A stretch of 64,000 nucleotides of DNA from Pseudomonadota bacterium (GCA_023431055.1 JAEYXX010000070.1:4962-68961), one strand, 5' to 3'; shown: positions 28,411 through 37,980, numbered from the stretch's first letter. Numbers and translations are program-made. Notes: generated from the letters alone by a model not told the origin.

Positions 28411-30006
28411 ATGTCTACCCTGCCCCTCAAGCGCGCTGGCGTGCTGCTGGCCGCTCTGTTTGCTACTCAGGTCCAGGCGGCCAATCTGGTGGTGTGCAGC
28501 GAAGCCAGCCCGGAAGGTTTCGATATCGTCCAGTACACCGCCGCCACCACCGCCGACGCCACGGCGGAAACCCTGTTCGAACGCCTGGTGGCCTTCGCCC
28601 CCGGCAGCACCGACATCGTCCCGGCGCTGGCGCAGAGCTGGGAGATCAGCGATGACGGCCTGAGCTACACCTTCACCCTGCGCGAGGGGGTGAAGTTCCA
28701 TGCCAACAAGGATTTCACCCCAAGCCGCACATTCAACGCCGACGACGTGCTGTGGAGCTTCCAGCGCCAGCTCGACCAAGCGCATCCCTGGCACAAGCTG
28801 TCGCTGCGCGGCTTCCCCTACGCCGAGGCCATGGGCCTGGCGCAACTAATCGAGCGCATCGAAAAACTCGACGAGCATCGTGTGCGTTTCGCTCTGAAGC
28901 ATCCCGAGGCGCCCTTTCTGACCAACCTGGCCATGGGCTTCGCCTCGATCTACTCGGCCGAATACGCCGAGCACCTGCTCGCCAGCGGCAAGCCCGAGCG
29001 GCTGAACAACGCCCCCATCGGCACCGGCCCCTTCGTCTTCGAGCGCTACGCCAAGGACGCCCAGGTGCGCTTTCGTGGCAACCCGGACTACTGGGACGGC
29101 GCGCCGAAGGTCGAGCGACTGATACTGGCCATCACCCCCGAGCCCAACGTGCGCCAGCAACGGCTCAAGGCCGGCGACTGCCAGATCGCCCTCTACCCGC
29201 GTCCGGTGGATATCCCGGCGCTCAAGGCCGACCCGCAGCTGCAGGTGCTGGAACTGGACTCGCTGCTGACCGCCTATATCGGCATCAACACCCGCCATCG
29301 GCCGCTGGGTGACGTGCGCGTGCGCCAGGCGATCAACCTAGCGTTCGACAAGGCCGCCTACATTCGCGCGCAGTTTGGCGAGGGCAATGCCACGCCGGCC
29401 GTGGCGCCCTACCCGGCCACCCTGTGGGGCCATGACGAAACCCTTGTGGACTGGCCGCACGATCCTGAACGGGCCCGCCAGCTGCTGGCCGAGGCCGGTC
29501 ACGCCGATGGCTTCGCCCTGTCGATCTGGACCCGCCCCGGTGGCGGGCCAACCAACCCCAACCCCGGCATCGGCGCACAGATGCTGCAGGCCGATCTCGC
29601 CGCCATCGGCATCCGCAGCGACATTCGCGTGTTCGAGTGGGGCGAGCTGATCAAGCGGGCCAAGAACGGCGAGCACGATCTGGTGTTCATGGGCTGGGCC
29701 GGCGACAACGGCGACCCGGACAACTTCCTCACCCCCAACCTGTCCTGCGCAGCGGCCGAAAGCGGCGAGAACCAGGCAGGCTGGTGCGACAAGGCCTTCG
29801 ATACGCTGATCACCGAGGCGCGGCGCGAGCCCGAGCAGGGCAAACGCGCCGCGCTGTATCGCCAGGCCCTGGGCATCTTTCACGAACAGGCGCCGTGGAT
29901 CGCCCTGGCCCACCCCAAGCAGTTCGCGGCGCTGCGCAAGGGTGTCGAAGGCTTCGTGCTCAGCCCGCTGGGCTCGAACAATTTCGCCAAGGTGAAAGTG
30001 CCATGA
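28411..30006 (+). CDS. dppA2: second dipeptide/peptide substrate-binding protein (DppA2-like)
   Basis: 531 residues, same DppA/OppA family but clearly divergent from its two neighbours. Signal peptide cleaved near residue 23 (VQA/ANLVVCSEAS). It keeps GWAGDNGDPDNFL and NADDVLWSFQRQLD, but differs in the binding-pocket region (TRPGGGPTNPNPGI where the others read MPVQRPYNPNA), so a different peptide preference is likely. GGGAG lies five bases before the ATG. It probably shares the permease DppBCDF. The binding-protein pair followed by a divergent peptidase corresponds to PA4496-PA4498 in PAO1 gene order. Confidence 0.9.
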   Translation: MSTLPLKRAGVLLAALFATQVQAANLVVCSEASPEGFDIVQYTAATTADATAETLFERLVAFAPGSTDIVPALAQSWEISDDGLSYTFTLREGVKFHANKDFTPSRTFNADDVLWSFQRQLDQAHPWHKLSLRGFPYAEAMGLAQLIERIEKLDEHRVRFALKHPEAPFLTNLAMGFASIYSAEYAEHLLASGKPERLNNAPIGTGPFVFERYAKDAQVRFRGNPDYWDGAPKVERLILAITPEPNVRQQRLKAGDCQIALYPRPVDIPALKADPQLQVLELDSLLTAYIGINTRHRPLGDVRVRQAINLAFDKAAYIRAQFGEGNATPAVAPYPATLWGHDETLVDWPHDPERARQLLAEAGHADGFALSIWTRPGGGPTNPNPGIGAQMLQADLAAIGIRSDIRVFEWGELIKRAKNGEHDLVFMGWAGDNGDPDNFLTPNLSCAAAESGENQAGWCDKAFDTLITEARREPEQGKRAALYRQALGIFHEQAPWIALAHPKQFAALRKGVEGFVLSPLGSNNFAKVKVP

Positions 30007-30050
30007 ACGCCGGGAACCGGTGACGGCGCTCCGGCACCGGTTCCGCGCGG

Positions 30051-31280
30051 TTAAACGTCCAGACCGAAGGGGTCGTCCACCGAATGGCTGGGCTGGGTAA
30101 ACCAGCGCGGGCCGTCTGCGGTCATGTAGAAGTGATCCTCGAGACGGACGCCGAACTCGCCCGGCACGCAGATCATCGGCTCGTTGCTGAAGCACATGCC
30201 CTCCGCCAGCGGGGTGTCATCGCCGCCAACCAGGTAGGGGCCCTCGTGAATGTCCAGGCCGATACCGTGACCGGTACGGTGCGGCAAGCCCGGCAAGGCA
30301 TAACCGGACCCAAGCCCCGCCGCCTCCAGGCTACGCCGCGCCGCCGCGTCCACCGACGAACAGGGCGCCCCCAGGGTGGCGGCCTCGAACGCTGCCTGCT
30401 GCGCGGCTTTTTCCTTGTTCCAGAAGTCGCGCTGGCGCGCGCTGGGCGTGCCGAATACGTAGCTGCGGGTGATGTCCGACAGGTAACTGTGCACCTTGCA
30501 GCCGGTGTCGATCAGTACCATGTCGCCGTCCTTGAGCCGCTGCGCATGCTTGACCCCATGCGGAAAGGCACTGGCAGCACCGAACAGGACGATGCAGAAG
30601 GTCGAGCCAGGCGCACCGACGCGGCGGTGCGCCTGGCGGATGAACTCGGCGACCTCGGTGGTGCTGATACCTTCGTGGAGGATGCTCGCAGCAGCCTTGT
30701 GCACTTCCAGGGTCATGTCCTTGGCGCGCTGCATCAGCGCGATTTCCGCCGGCGACTTGCATTGGCGGCAGGCCGTGGTGATGCACCCGGCGTCGACGAA
30801 GCGATAACCGCCGGTCAGCTGGCGGATGCCTTCGAACATGAAAAAAGGCAAGGAAGAACAAAGGCCTACCTTCGGCGGCGCACCATCATTGGGCAATACC
30901 CCGAGGCGCTTCAGGCAGTTCAGAAGCAGCGCATAGGGGCTTTCGTGCTCCTGCCAGGTATTGATCGCGCCGGGCACCACCTGAAAGTCGCGCACCGTGC
31001 CTTCCTCGAAGGCCGGCGCCAGATATTCCAGTGCACCGCTGGCCGGCAAAATCGCACCGACCATGCGCTCGCTGGCATTCCACTGCACGCCGGTGAAGTA
31101 CTGCAGGTTGCTACCGGCGGCAAGGAACAGCGCGGCGATATCCTGCTCACGCATCAACGCCTGAGCACGGGCGATGCGTGCCTGGTACTCCCCCTCACTG
31201 ATCGGCTCCGCGCCGTCCATCATGTTCTGCAGGCGCGCCAAGGCCTGCTCCGGCGTACTGCCGCCGACTCCCAGTGTCAT
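30051..31280 (-). CDS. mdpA: M24-family metallo-dipeptidase (MdpA-like, Xaa-Pro aminopeptidase fold)
   Basis: 409 residues. The creatinase-like N-terminal domain is followed by a pita-bread catalytic domain (residues ~170-400) with all five metal ligands: Asp in VLIDTGCKVHSYLSD (two), His in HRTGHGIGLDI, Glu in SNEPMI and Glu in VRLEDHF. The enzyme should cleave dipeptides, plausibly Xaa-Pro types, brought in by the Dpp system. An ATG 11 codons upstream (31313) has no Shine-Dalgarno; GAGGA is placed seven bases before the ATG at 31280, so that start is chosen. Divergent from psdR; its promoter carries the palindromic operator described at 31338-31358. Confidence 0.9.
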   Translation of the reverse strand: MTLGVGGSTPEQALARLQNMMDGAEPISEGEYQARIARAQALMREQDIAALFLAAGSNLQYFTGVQWNASERMVGAILPASGALEYLAPAFEEGTVRDFQVVPGAINTWQEHESPYALLLNCLKRLGVLPNDGAPPKVGLCSSLPFFMFEGIRQLTGGYRFVDAGCITTACRQCKSPAEIALMQRAKDMTLEVHKAAASILHEGISTTEVAEFIRQAHRRVGAPGSTFCIVLFGAASAFPHGVKHAQRLKDGDMVLIDTGCKVHSYLSDITRSYVFGTPSARQRDFWNKEKAAQQAAFEAATLGAPCSSVDAAARRSLEAAGLGSGYALPGLPHRTGHGIGLDIHEGPYLVGGDDTPLAEGMCFSNEPMICVPGEFGVRLEDHFYMTADGPRWFTQPSHSVDDPFGLDV

Positions 31281-31337
31281 CTGCACATCCTCGTCTGGCC
31301 CCAAGACGGACATCGTCGGCGGGCAACTTGTCGCAAA

Positions 31338-31366
31338 AATTTAAGTTCTACTTAAATTCTGGTCAA
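31338..31366 (-). promoter_or_regulatory. mdpA promoter with superimposed palindromic operator (predicted PsdR site)
   Basis: On the minus strand: -35 TTGACC (31366-31361), a 17-base spacer, -10 TAAATT (31343-31338). A perfect 9-3-9 palindrome AATTTAAGT-TCT-ACTTAAATT occupies 31338-31358, covering the -10 and most of the spacer, the classic position for repression. A near copy overlaps the dppA3 promoter in the same register. Confidence 0.75.
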
Positions 31367-31430
31367 AGCTTTTTTCAGCCGGACTTAAAAAGCTCGCCGG
31401 TATCGGGCTGGAGTCCCGGCGGCTCATGGG

Positions 31431-31436
31431 TATACT
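31431..31436 (+). promoter_or_regulatory. candidate -10 of the psdR promoter
   Basis: TATACT lies 29 bases before the psdR ATG; the -35 position 17 bases upstream reads CTGGAG, a poor match. The mdpA-side palindrome is about 75 bases further upstream, so direct repression of this promoter by that site is not obvious. Confidence 0.35.
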
Positions 31437-31464
31437 CCGCTGACCCGAATAGCGAGCCACTTTC

Positions 31465-32031
31465 ATGACCGCAGATCGCATTGGCGAACGTTTGCGCCGC
31501 TACCGGCGGGCCGCCGGCAAGACTCTCAATCAGGTGGCGGCCGAGGCCGGCCTGACCGCCAGCTTCCTGTCCCAGGCAGAGCGCAACCTGACCGGCGTTT
31601 CGCTATCCTCGCTGGCCAGCATCGCCAAGGCGCTCGATGTGCCGCTCAACGTGCTGTTCGACCAGCCCGCCCAACCGCAGCCGGATTCGCACGTGAACGA
31701 GCGGGTGCGCTACACCGTCGGCGGCCAGCTGCTGGCCTACGAACGCCTGTCCAGCTCCTTTCCCGGTAACTCGATCAACGCGGTAAAGATGAACATTCCG
31801 GTGGGCTATCAGTCGGAGCTGATTGCCCATGAAGGCGTGGAGTTTTCCTACGTGCTCAGCGGGCGGATCGTCTACACCATCGAAGGTCGCGACTACCCGC
31901 TCGGCCCCGGCGACTCGGTGCATTTCGATGCCGGCAAGCTGCATCGCCTGGCCAACATCGCCGACACCCCGGCCGAAGTGCTGACCATGACCACCATGGC
32001 GCTTTTCGACGATCACCCCGTCAACGAGTGA
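31465..32031 (+). CDS. psdR: dipeptide-uptake repressor PsdR (XRE HTH + cupin)
   Basis: 188 residues. An XRE-type helix-turn-helix fills residues ~8-65 (RRAAGKTLNQVAAEAGLTAS, then FLSQAERNLTGVSLSSL) and a cupin_2 effector domain residues ~105-180 (VEFSYVLSGRIVYTIEGRDY, then GPGDSVHFDAGKLHRL). This layout and the position between mdpA and the dpp permease genes match P. aeruginosa PsdR, which represses dipeptide uptake and mdpA. In that organism loss of PsdR increases growth on peptides and helps social cheaters. The ligand is presumably a peptide or amino acid bound by the cupin. Confidence 0.9.
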   Translation: MTADRIGERLRRYRRAAGKTLNQVAAEAGLTASFLSQAERNLTGVSLSSLASIAKALDVPLNVLFDQPAQPQPDSHVNERVRYTVGGQLLAYERLSSSFPGNSINAVKMNIPVGYQSELIAHEGVEFSYVLSGRIVYTIEGRDYPLGPGDSVHFDAGKLHRLANIADTPAEVLTMTTMALFDDHPVNE

Positions 32032-32085
32032 TTTTTGCCCCGATTTAGGGCAAACATGCGCAATGTTAGTGCTGCTTAATTTTTG

Positions 32086-32114
32086 TTGACCACTATTTCA
32101 GCATGACTTAATTT
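32086..32114 (+). promoter_or_regulatory. dppA3 promoter with operator matching the mdpA one
   Basis: -35 TTGACC (32086-32091), 17-base spacer, -10 TAATTT (32109-32114). The 9-3-9 element TATTTCAGC-ATG-ACTTAATTT (32094-32114) matches the mdpA palindrome in 6 of 9 and 8 of 9 arm positions, and lies in the same place relative to -35 and -10. A further half-site GCTTAATTT is at 32074. Confidence 0.7.
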
Positions 32115-32205
32115 CGAGCTCGACCCGGTTGGGGCTACCCGCCTTCACCGCATACCGAGCTCGCGCTGAACCCAGGCGCGAACAAAAAAAGAAAAAGAGG
32201 TTCGC

Positions 32206-33801
32206 ATGCGTATGTCCCCCCTTTGCAAGGCCCTGCTGACCGCAGGCCTGCTCACCAGTGCTTCGTTCGCCCACGCCAGCAATCTGGTGTATTGCTCCGA
32301 AGGCAGCCCGGGTGGTTTCGACCCCGGCCAGTACACCACCGGCACCGACTTCGACGCGGCCTCGGAAACCATCTTCAACCGCCTCGCCGAATTCGAACGC
32401 GGCGGCACCAAGGCCCAGCCGGCCCTCGCCACCTCCTGGGACATCAGCGAAGACGGTCTGACCTACACCTTCCATCTGCGCGAAGGGGTCAAGTTCCACA
32501 CCACCGATTACTTCAAGCCGACTCGCGACTTCAACGCCGACGATGTGCTGTTCACCTATCAGCGCATGCTCGATCGCAACCACCCGTTCCGCCAGGCCTA
32601 CCCCAGCGAGTTCCCGTACTTCACCGACATGGGCCTGGACAAGAACATCGCCAAGATCGAGAAGACCGACGACATGACCGTGGTCTTCACCCTCAACGCC
32701 GTCGACGCCGCCTTCGTGCAGAACCTGGCGATGAACTTTGCCGCCATCCACTCGGCTGAATACGCCGACCAGCTGCTCAAGGCCGGCAAGGCCGCGGAGA
32801 TCAACCAGAAGCCCGTCGGCACCGGCCCCTTCGTGTTCAGCCGCTACCAGAAGGACGCGGTGATCCGCTTCAAGGGCAACACCCAGTACTGGGCGCCCGA
32901 GCAGGTGAAGATCGACAACCTGATCTTCTCCATCAACACCGACGCCTCGGTGCGCGCGCAGAAGCTGCGCGCCGGCGAGTGCCACGTCACCCTCAACCCG
33001 CGCCCTGCCGACCTGCAGAGCCTGCAGGCCGACAAGAACCTCACCGTACCGAGCGAGCCGGGCTACAACCTCGGCTACATCGCCTACAACGTCACCCGCG
33101 CGCCCTTCGACAAGCGCGAAGTGCGTCAGGCGCTGGACATGGCCGTGAACAAGGCAGCCATCATCGACGCCGTGTACCAGGGTGCCGGCCAACTGGCGGT
33201 GAACGGCATGCCGCCGACCCAGTGGTCCTATGACGAGTCGATCAAGGATGCCGCCTACGATCCGGAGAAAGCCAAGGAGCTGCTCAAGGCCGCCGGCGTC
33301 AAGGAAGGTACCGAGATCACCCTGTGGGCCATGCCCGTGCAGCGCCCCTACAACCCCAATGCGCGGCTGATGGCCGAGATGCTGCAGAACGACTGGGCCA
33401 AGATCGGCATCAAGGCGCGCATCGTCAGCTACGAATGGGGCGAGTACATCAAGCGTGCCCATGCCGGCGAACACGACGCCATGCTGATCGGCTGGACCGG
33501 CGACAACGGCGACCCGGACAACTGGCTCGGCACCCTGTACGGCTGCGCCTCGGTAGACGGCAACAACTTCTCCAAGTGGTGCGACGCCGAATACGACAAG
33601 CTGGTGGTCGCCGCCAAGCGCGTCACCGAACAGGAGCAACGCAGCGAGCTGTACCGTCAGGCGCAGGCGGTTCTCAAGCGCGAAGTGCCGATCACGCCGA
33701 TCGCTCACTCCACGGTCTACCAACCGATGCGCAGCAGCGTCAAAGGCTTCGAGATCAGCCCCTTCGGGCGCAACAGCTTCAGCGGTGTCAGCAACGACTG
33801 A
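32206..33801 (+). CDS. dppA3: dipeptide substrate-binding protein (DppA3-like)
   Basis: 531 residues, family 5 solute-binding protein, with signal peptide cleavage near residue 24 (SFAHA/SNLVYC). Nearly every block of the first binding protein (26759-28357) is repeated here, so the two come from a fairly recent duplication that now flanks dppA2, mdpA and psdR. It lies 174 bases before dppB and is probably the main binding protein of the permease operon. GAGG stands five bases before the ATG. Predicted PsdR-type operator overlaps its promoter. No OprD-type porin gene follows it, unlike the arrangement I recall for PAO1. Confidence 0.93.
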   Translation: MRMSPLCKALLTAGLLTSASFAHASNLVYCSEGSPGGFDPGQYTTGTDFDAASETIFNRLAEFERGGTKAQPALATSWDISEDGLTYTFHLREGVKFHTTDYFKPTRDFNADDVLFTYQRMLDRNHPFRQAYPSEFPYFTDMGLDKNIAKIEKTDDMTVVFTLNAVDAAFVQNLAMNFAAIHSAEYADQLLKAGKAAEINQKPVGTGPFVFSRYQKDAVIRFKGNTQYWAPEQVKIDNLIFSINTDASVRAQKLRAGECHVTLNPRPADLQSLQADKNLTVPSEPGYNLGYIAYNVTRAPFDKREVRQALDMAVNKAAIIDAVYQGAGQLAVNGMPPTQWSYDESIKDAAYDPEKAKELLKAAGVKEGTEITLWAMPVQRPYNPNARLMAEMLQNDWAKIGIKARIVSYEWGEYIKRAHAGEHDAMLIGWTGDNGDPDNWLGTLYGCASVDGNNFSKWCDAEYDKLVVAAKRVTEQEQRSELYRQAQAVLKREVPITPIAHSTVYQPMRSSVKGFEISPFGRNSFSGVSND

Positions 33802-33975
33802 TCGCCCGCTGCGCGACCGCCATTGAGCTACCGCCATCGTGAGACGGCCACGCACGACGACCCGAACAAACCTTCGGGTCGCGTCGTGATCGAACGGCTA
33901 ACCTGCAATCTGCGCAAAGCGATCGCCGGAATCCAGGCGGCTCGATACCGTTCTGACTAGGAGTTACCCACCGCC

Positions 33976-34986
33976 ATGCTGAGCTTCATTGCACGCCGTC
34001 TTGGCTTGCTGATCCCCACGTTCTTCGGCGTCACCCTGCTGACCTTCGCCCTGATCCGCCTGATCCCCGGCGACCCGGTGGAAGTGATGATGGGCGAGCG
34101 CCGCGTCGACCCGGAAATGCACGCTCAGGCCATGGAGCGTCTGGGACTGAACAAGCCGCTGTATGCCCAGTATCTCGACTACATCGGCCAGCTTGCCAGC
34201 GGCAACCTGGGCGAGTCGCTGCGCTCGCGCGAAAGCGTGTGGGGCGAGTTCCTCACCCTGTTTCCCGCCACCGTCGAGCTGGCCCTGGCGGCCTTGCTGT
34301 TCGCCGGCATACTGGGCCTGATCGCCGGGGTAGTCGCGGCGCTCAAGCGCGGCACGCCGCTGGACCATGGGGTGATGGGCATTGCCCTGACCGGCTATTC
34401 CATGCCGATTTTCTGGTGGGGCCTGCTGCTGATCATGTTCTTCTCGGTAGGCCTGGGCTGGACACCGGTCTCCGGGCGTATCGACCTGCTTTACGACATT
34501 CCGCCTGTCACCGGCTTTATGCTGATCGACAGCCTGCTCGCCGATGAGCCCGGCGCCTTCGGCAACGCCCTGCGCCATCTGATCCTGCCGGCCATCGTGC
34601 TCGGCACCATCCCGCTGGCGGTGATCGCGCGGATGACCCGCTCGGCGATGCTCGAAGTGCTGCGCGAGGACTACATCCGTACCGCGCGGGCCAAGGGCCT
34701 GTCGCCGACGCGCGTGGTCTTCGTGCACGGCCTGCGCAACGCGCTGATCCCGGTGCTGACCGTGTTCGGTCTGCAGGTCGGCACCCTGCTGGCCGGTGCG
34801 GTGCTGACCGAAACCATCTTCTCCTGGCCGGGCATCGGCAAATGGCTGATCGAGGCCATCGGCGCGCGCGACTATCCGGTGGTGCAGAACGGCATCCTGC
34901 TGATCGCCTGCCTGGTGATCCTGGTCAACTTCACCGTGGACATCCTCTATGGCCTGGCCAATCCACGTATTCGCCATCAGAAGTAA
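33976..34986 (+). CDS. dppB: dipeptide ABC transporter permease DppB
   Basis: 336 residues, six membrane helices, binding-protein-dependent permease fold. The N-terminal helix MLSFIARRLGLLIPTFFGVT and the EAA-loop segment (EDYIRTARAKGLSPTRVVFV) that contacts the ATPases are typical of DppB/OppB. It forms the translocation pore with DppC. An AGGAG lies 12 bases before the ATG, longer than usual. A palindromic repeat separates it from dppC. Confidence 0.95.
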   Translation: MLSFIARRLGLLIPTFFGVTLLTFALIRLIPGDPVEVMMGERRVDPEMHAQAMERLGLNKPLYAQYLDYIGQLASGNLGESLRSRESVWGEFLTLFPATVELALAALLFAGILGLIAGVVAALKRGTPLDHGVMGIALTGYSMPIFWWGLLLIMFFSVGLGWTPVSGRIDLLYDIPPVTGFMLIDSLLADEPGAFGNALRHLILPAIVLGTIPLAVIARMTRSAMLEVLREDYIRTARAKGLSPTRVVFVHGLRNALIPVLTVFGLQVGTLLAGAVLTETIFSWPGIGKWLIEAIGARDYPVVQNGILLIACLVILVNFTVDILYGLANPRIRHQK

Positions 34987-35017
34987 GGAAGGCGTGATGA
35001 ATAACCCCATAGATCAT

Positions 35018-35092
35018 GTAGCGTGGATGACGCTTTTTTCACCCACCGTGAAAATACCTCGGTGGACGGGTGAAGCGTCGTCCACCCTACGC
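35018..35092. repeat. palindromic BIME-like repeat between dppB and dppC
   Basis: Outer arms GTAGCGTGGATGACGCTT and AAGCGTCGTCCACCCTAC (35018 and 35075-35090 region) enclose inner arms CACCCACCG / CGGTGGACGGGTG. The 117-base gap between dppB and dppC consists largely of this element; the dppC Shine-Dalgarno (GAGG) begins right at its end. Related to GTAGGGTGGA units at 42983. Confidence 0.8.
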
Positions 35093-35103
35093 GAGGTGCG
35101 CCC

Positions 35104-36006
35104 ATGACCACCTCTACCGCGCTCGATCAGAGCCTGCTCTACCCCTCGCCCCTGAAAGAATTCTGGCAGGCCTTCAGCCATAACAAAGGGGCCCTCGCCG
35201 GCCTGGCGTTCATGCTGCTGATGGTGTTCTGCGCCTTGTTCGCACCCTGGGTCGCGCCACATGATCCCAGCGAGCAGTACCGCGACTTCCTGCTCACGCC
35301 GCCGGTGTGGCTCGAAGGCGGCCAATGGCGCTTTTTGCTCGGCACCGACGAACTGGGCCGCGACCTGCTCTCGCGACTGATCCACGGTGCACGCCTGTCA
35401 CTGGTGATCGGCCTGGCCTCGGTGGTGCTGTCACTGATTCCCGGCATTCTCCTCGGGCTGGCAGCAGGCTTTTTCCCGCGCCTGCTCGGCCCCGGCATCA
35501 TGCGTTTGATGGACATCATGCTGGCATTGCCGTCGCTGCTGCTGGCGGTGGCCATCGTCGCCATCCTCGGCCCGGGCTTGATCAACACCATCTTCGCCAT
35601 CGCCATCGTATCGCTGCCGTCCTACGTGCGCCTGACCCGCGCGGCGGTGATGAGCGAGCTGAACCGCGACTACGTCACCGCTGCGCAACTGGCCGGTGCC
35701 GGCCTGCCACGGCTGATGTTCGTCACCGTGCTGCCCAACTGCATGGCGCCGCTGATCGTACAGGCCACGCTGAGCTTTTCCTCGGCGATTCTCGATGCCG
35801 CCGCGCTGGGCTTTCTCGGCCTCGGCGTGCAGCCGCCGACGCCCGAGTGGGGCACCATGCTGGCTTCGGCGCGCGACTACATCGAGCGCGCCTGGTGGGT
35901 GGTGACGCTGCCTGGCCAGGCCATCCTGCTCAGCGTGCTGGCCATCAATCTGATAGGCGACGGTTTGCGCGATGCGCTCGATCCGAAACTCAAGAATGCG
36001 CAGTGA
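35104..36006 (+). CDS. dppC: dipeptide ABC transporter permease DppC
   Basis: 300 residues. The cytoplasmic N-terminus of DppC/OppC type ([20 protein letters not shown]) is followed by six membrane helices, the periplasmic loop with [20 protein letters not shown], and the EAA loop ([20 protein letters not shown]). It pairs with DppB. GAGG lies seven bases before the ATG at the edge of the preceding repeat. dppD follows after 10 bases. Confidence 0.96.
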   Translation: MTTSTALDQSLLYPSPLKEFWQAFSHNKGALAGLAFMLLMVFCALFAPWVAPHDPSEQYRDFLLTPPVWLEGGQWRFLLGTDELGRDLLSRLIHGARLSLVIGLASVVLSLIPGILLGLAAGFFPRLLGPGIMRLMDIMLALPSLLLAVAIVAILGPGLINTIFAIAIVSLPSYVRLTRAAVMSELNRDYVTAAQLAGAGLPRLMFVTVLPNCMAPLIVQATLSFSSAILDAAALGFLGLGVQPPTPEWGTMLASARDYIERAWWVVTLPGQAILLSVLAINLIGDGLRDALDPKLKNAQ

Positions 36007-36016
36007 GGAACCAGGA

Positions 36017-36988
36017 ATGAGCCTGCTGAATATCCGCAATCTGTCCGTACGTTTCGGCTCGGCCATGCCGGTGGTCGATGGCCTCGACCTGTGCGTGGAC
36101 AAGGGCGAGGTGCTGGCCATCGTCGGTGAGTCCGGCTCCGGCAAATCGGTGACCATGATGGCACTGATGGGCCTGATCGATGCGCCCGGGATCGTTCAGG
36201 CCGACTGCATGCAGTTCGACGGCACCGACATGCTGCGCCTGAAATGCCGCCAGCGCCGGCATATCGTCGGCAAGGACCTGGCCATGGTCTTCCAGGACCC
36301 GATGACCGCCCTCAACCCCAGTTACACCGTGGGTTTCCAGATCGAGGAGGTGCTGCGCCAGCACCTTGGTCTGAAAGGCAAGGCGGCGCGCGCCCGTGCC
36401 CTGGAGCTGCTGGAGCGGGTCGAGATTCCCGGCGCCGCCAGCCGCCTCGATGCCTACCCGCACCAGCTTTCCGGTGGCATGAGTCAGCGTGTGGCGATCG
36501 CCATGGCGATCGCTGCCGAACCCAAGCTGCTGATCGCCGACGAACCCACTACCGCGCTGGACGTGACCATCCAGGCGCAAATCATGGAGCTGCTGCTGAA
36601 CCTGCAGCGCGATGAAGGTATGGCCCTGGTACTGATCACCCATGACCTGGCGGTGGTCGCCGAAACCGCTCAGCGCGTCTGCGTGATGTACGCCGGGCAG
36701 GCGGTAGAGCTGGGCCAGGTACCGACCCTGTTCGATGCCCCCAGCCACCCCTACACCCAGGCATTGCTCAAGGCCATTCCCGAACACAGCGTCGGTGCCA
36801 GCCGCCTGGCCACCCTGCCCGGCATCGTCCCCGGTCGCTACGACCGCCCGATAGGTTGCCTGCTGTCACCCCGCTGCCCGTACGTGCAGGAGCGCTGCCA
36901 ACTGCAACGCCCAACCCTGGACCCGCACGAGCGTGGCGCCGCGCGCTGCTTCTTCCCTCTTGAACCAACGGCGGAGGTGGCCCGATGA
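36017..36988 (+). CDS. dppD: dipeptide ABC transporter ATP-binding protein DppD
   Basis: 323 residues. Walker A GESGSGKS (~38-45), signature [14 protein letters not shown], Walker [14 protein letters not shown] and switch [10 protein letters not shown] are present. The C-terminal oligopeptide/dipeptide-transporter extension carries clustered cysteines ([14 protein letters not shown]), a family feature linked to an iron-sulphur cluster in some DppD/F proteins. It forms a heterodimer with DppF, whose ATG overlaps its stop by four bases. The upstream in-frame start at 35972 would overlap dppC and is not preferred. Confidence 0.95.
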   Translation: MSLLNIRNLSVRFGSAMPVVDGLDLCVDKGEVLAIVGESGSGKSVTMMALMGLIDAPGIVQADCMQFDGTDMLRLKCRQRRHIVGKDLAMVFQDPMTALNPSYTVGFQIEEVLRQHLGLKGKAARARALELLERVEIPGAASRLDAYPHQLSGGMSQRVAIAMAIAAEPKLLIADEPTTALDVTIQAQIMELLLNLQRDEGMALVLITHDLAVVAETAQRVCVMYAGQAVELGQVPTLFDAPSHPYTQALLKAIPEHSVGASRLATLPGIVPGRYDRPIGCLLSPRCPYVQERCQLQRPTLDPHERGAARCFFPLEPTAEVAR

Positions 36989-37956
36989 GCACCGTACTGC
37001 AAGCCCATGAGCTGACCCGTCACTACAGCGTCTCGCGCGGCCTGTTCAAACCGGCGGCAACGGTGCAGGCGCTCAACGGCGTGTCGTTCGCGCTGGAGGC
37101 CGGCAGGACCCTGGCGGTGGTCGGTGAATCCGGCTGCGGCAAGTCCACCCTGGCTCGGGCCCTGACCCTTATCGAGGAACCCAGCGCAGGCTCCCTGCAG
37201 ATCACCGGGCGCGAGGTGGCCGGCGCCAGCAAGGCCGAGCGCAAGCAGCTGCGCCGCGACGTGCAGATGGTGTTCCAGAACCCCTATGCCTCGCTCAATC
37301 CCAGGCAGAAGGTCGGCGATCAGTTGGCCGAGCCGCTGCTGATCAACACTGACCTGTCGCGAGCCGAGCGCCGCGAGCGGGTCCAGGCGATGATGCAGCA
37401 GGTGGGCCTACGCCCCGAGCACTATCAACGCTACCCGCACATGTTCTCCGGCGGCCAGCGCCAACGCATCGCCCTGGCCCGCGCCATGATGCTGCAGCCC
37501 AAGGTGCTGGTGGCGGACGAACCGACCTCGGCGCTGGACGTGTCGATCCAGGCGCAGGTGCTCAATCTGTTCATGGACCTGCAGGAAGAGTTCGACACCG
37601 GCTACGTGTTCATCTCGCACAACCTGGCGGTGGTGCGCCATGTCGCCGACGACGTGCTGGTGATGTACCTCGGCCGCCCGGCGGAAATGGGCGCATCGGA
37701 ATTGCTCTATAGCCGCCCGCTGCACCCCTACACCCGTGCGCTACTGTCGGCGACGCCGGCCATCCATCCCGACCCGGACAAGCCCAGGATGAAGATCAGC
37801 GGTGAATTGCCCAATCCGCTGAATCCGCCTTCCGGCTGCGCCTTCCACAAGCGCTGCCCGCACGCCGACGAACGCTGCCGTGTCGAGCGCCCGGAGCTGC
37901 GCCTGATCGATGCGCGGCAGGTGGCCTGCCATCATGTGGAGCGGATCGTCGATTGA
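36985..37956 (+). CDS. dppF: dipeptide ABC transporter ATP-binding protein DppF
   Basis: 323 residues. Walker A GESGCGKS, signature [15 protein letters not shown], Walker [14 protein letters not shown] and switch [10 protein letters not shown]. The C-terminal cysteine cluster [14 protein letters not shown] is present, as in DppD. It overlaps dppD by four bases (ATGA), completing dppBCDF. No conventional terminator follows; instead the operon runs into a MITE-like palindrome and a REP-like pair. Confidence 0.95.
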   Translation: MSTVLQAHELTRHYSVSRGLFKPAATVQALNGVSFALEAGRTLAVVGESGCGKSTLARALTLIEEPSAGSLQITGREVAGASKAERKQLRRDVQMVFQNPYASLNPRQKVGDQLAEPLLINTDLSRAERRERVQAMMQQVGLRPEHYQRYPHMFSGGQRQRIALARAMMLQPKVLVADEPTSALDVSIQAQVLNLFMDLQEEFDTGYVFISHNLAVVRHVADDVLVMYLGRPAEMGASELLYSRPLHPYTRALLSATPAIHPDPDKPRMKISGELPNPLNPPSGCAFHKRCPHADERCRVERPELRLIDARQVACHHVERIVD

Positions 37957-37980
37957 CACTTGCGATGGCCACGCAGGTCG

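Noticed and set aside
32098..33855. 585-codon minus-strand frame across dppA3
   Set aside because: Antisense shadow of dppA3; the same shadow appears over the paralogous gene at 26759, which shows it reflects codon use and not a gene.
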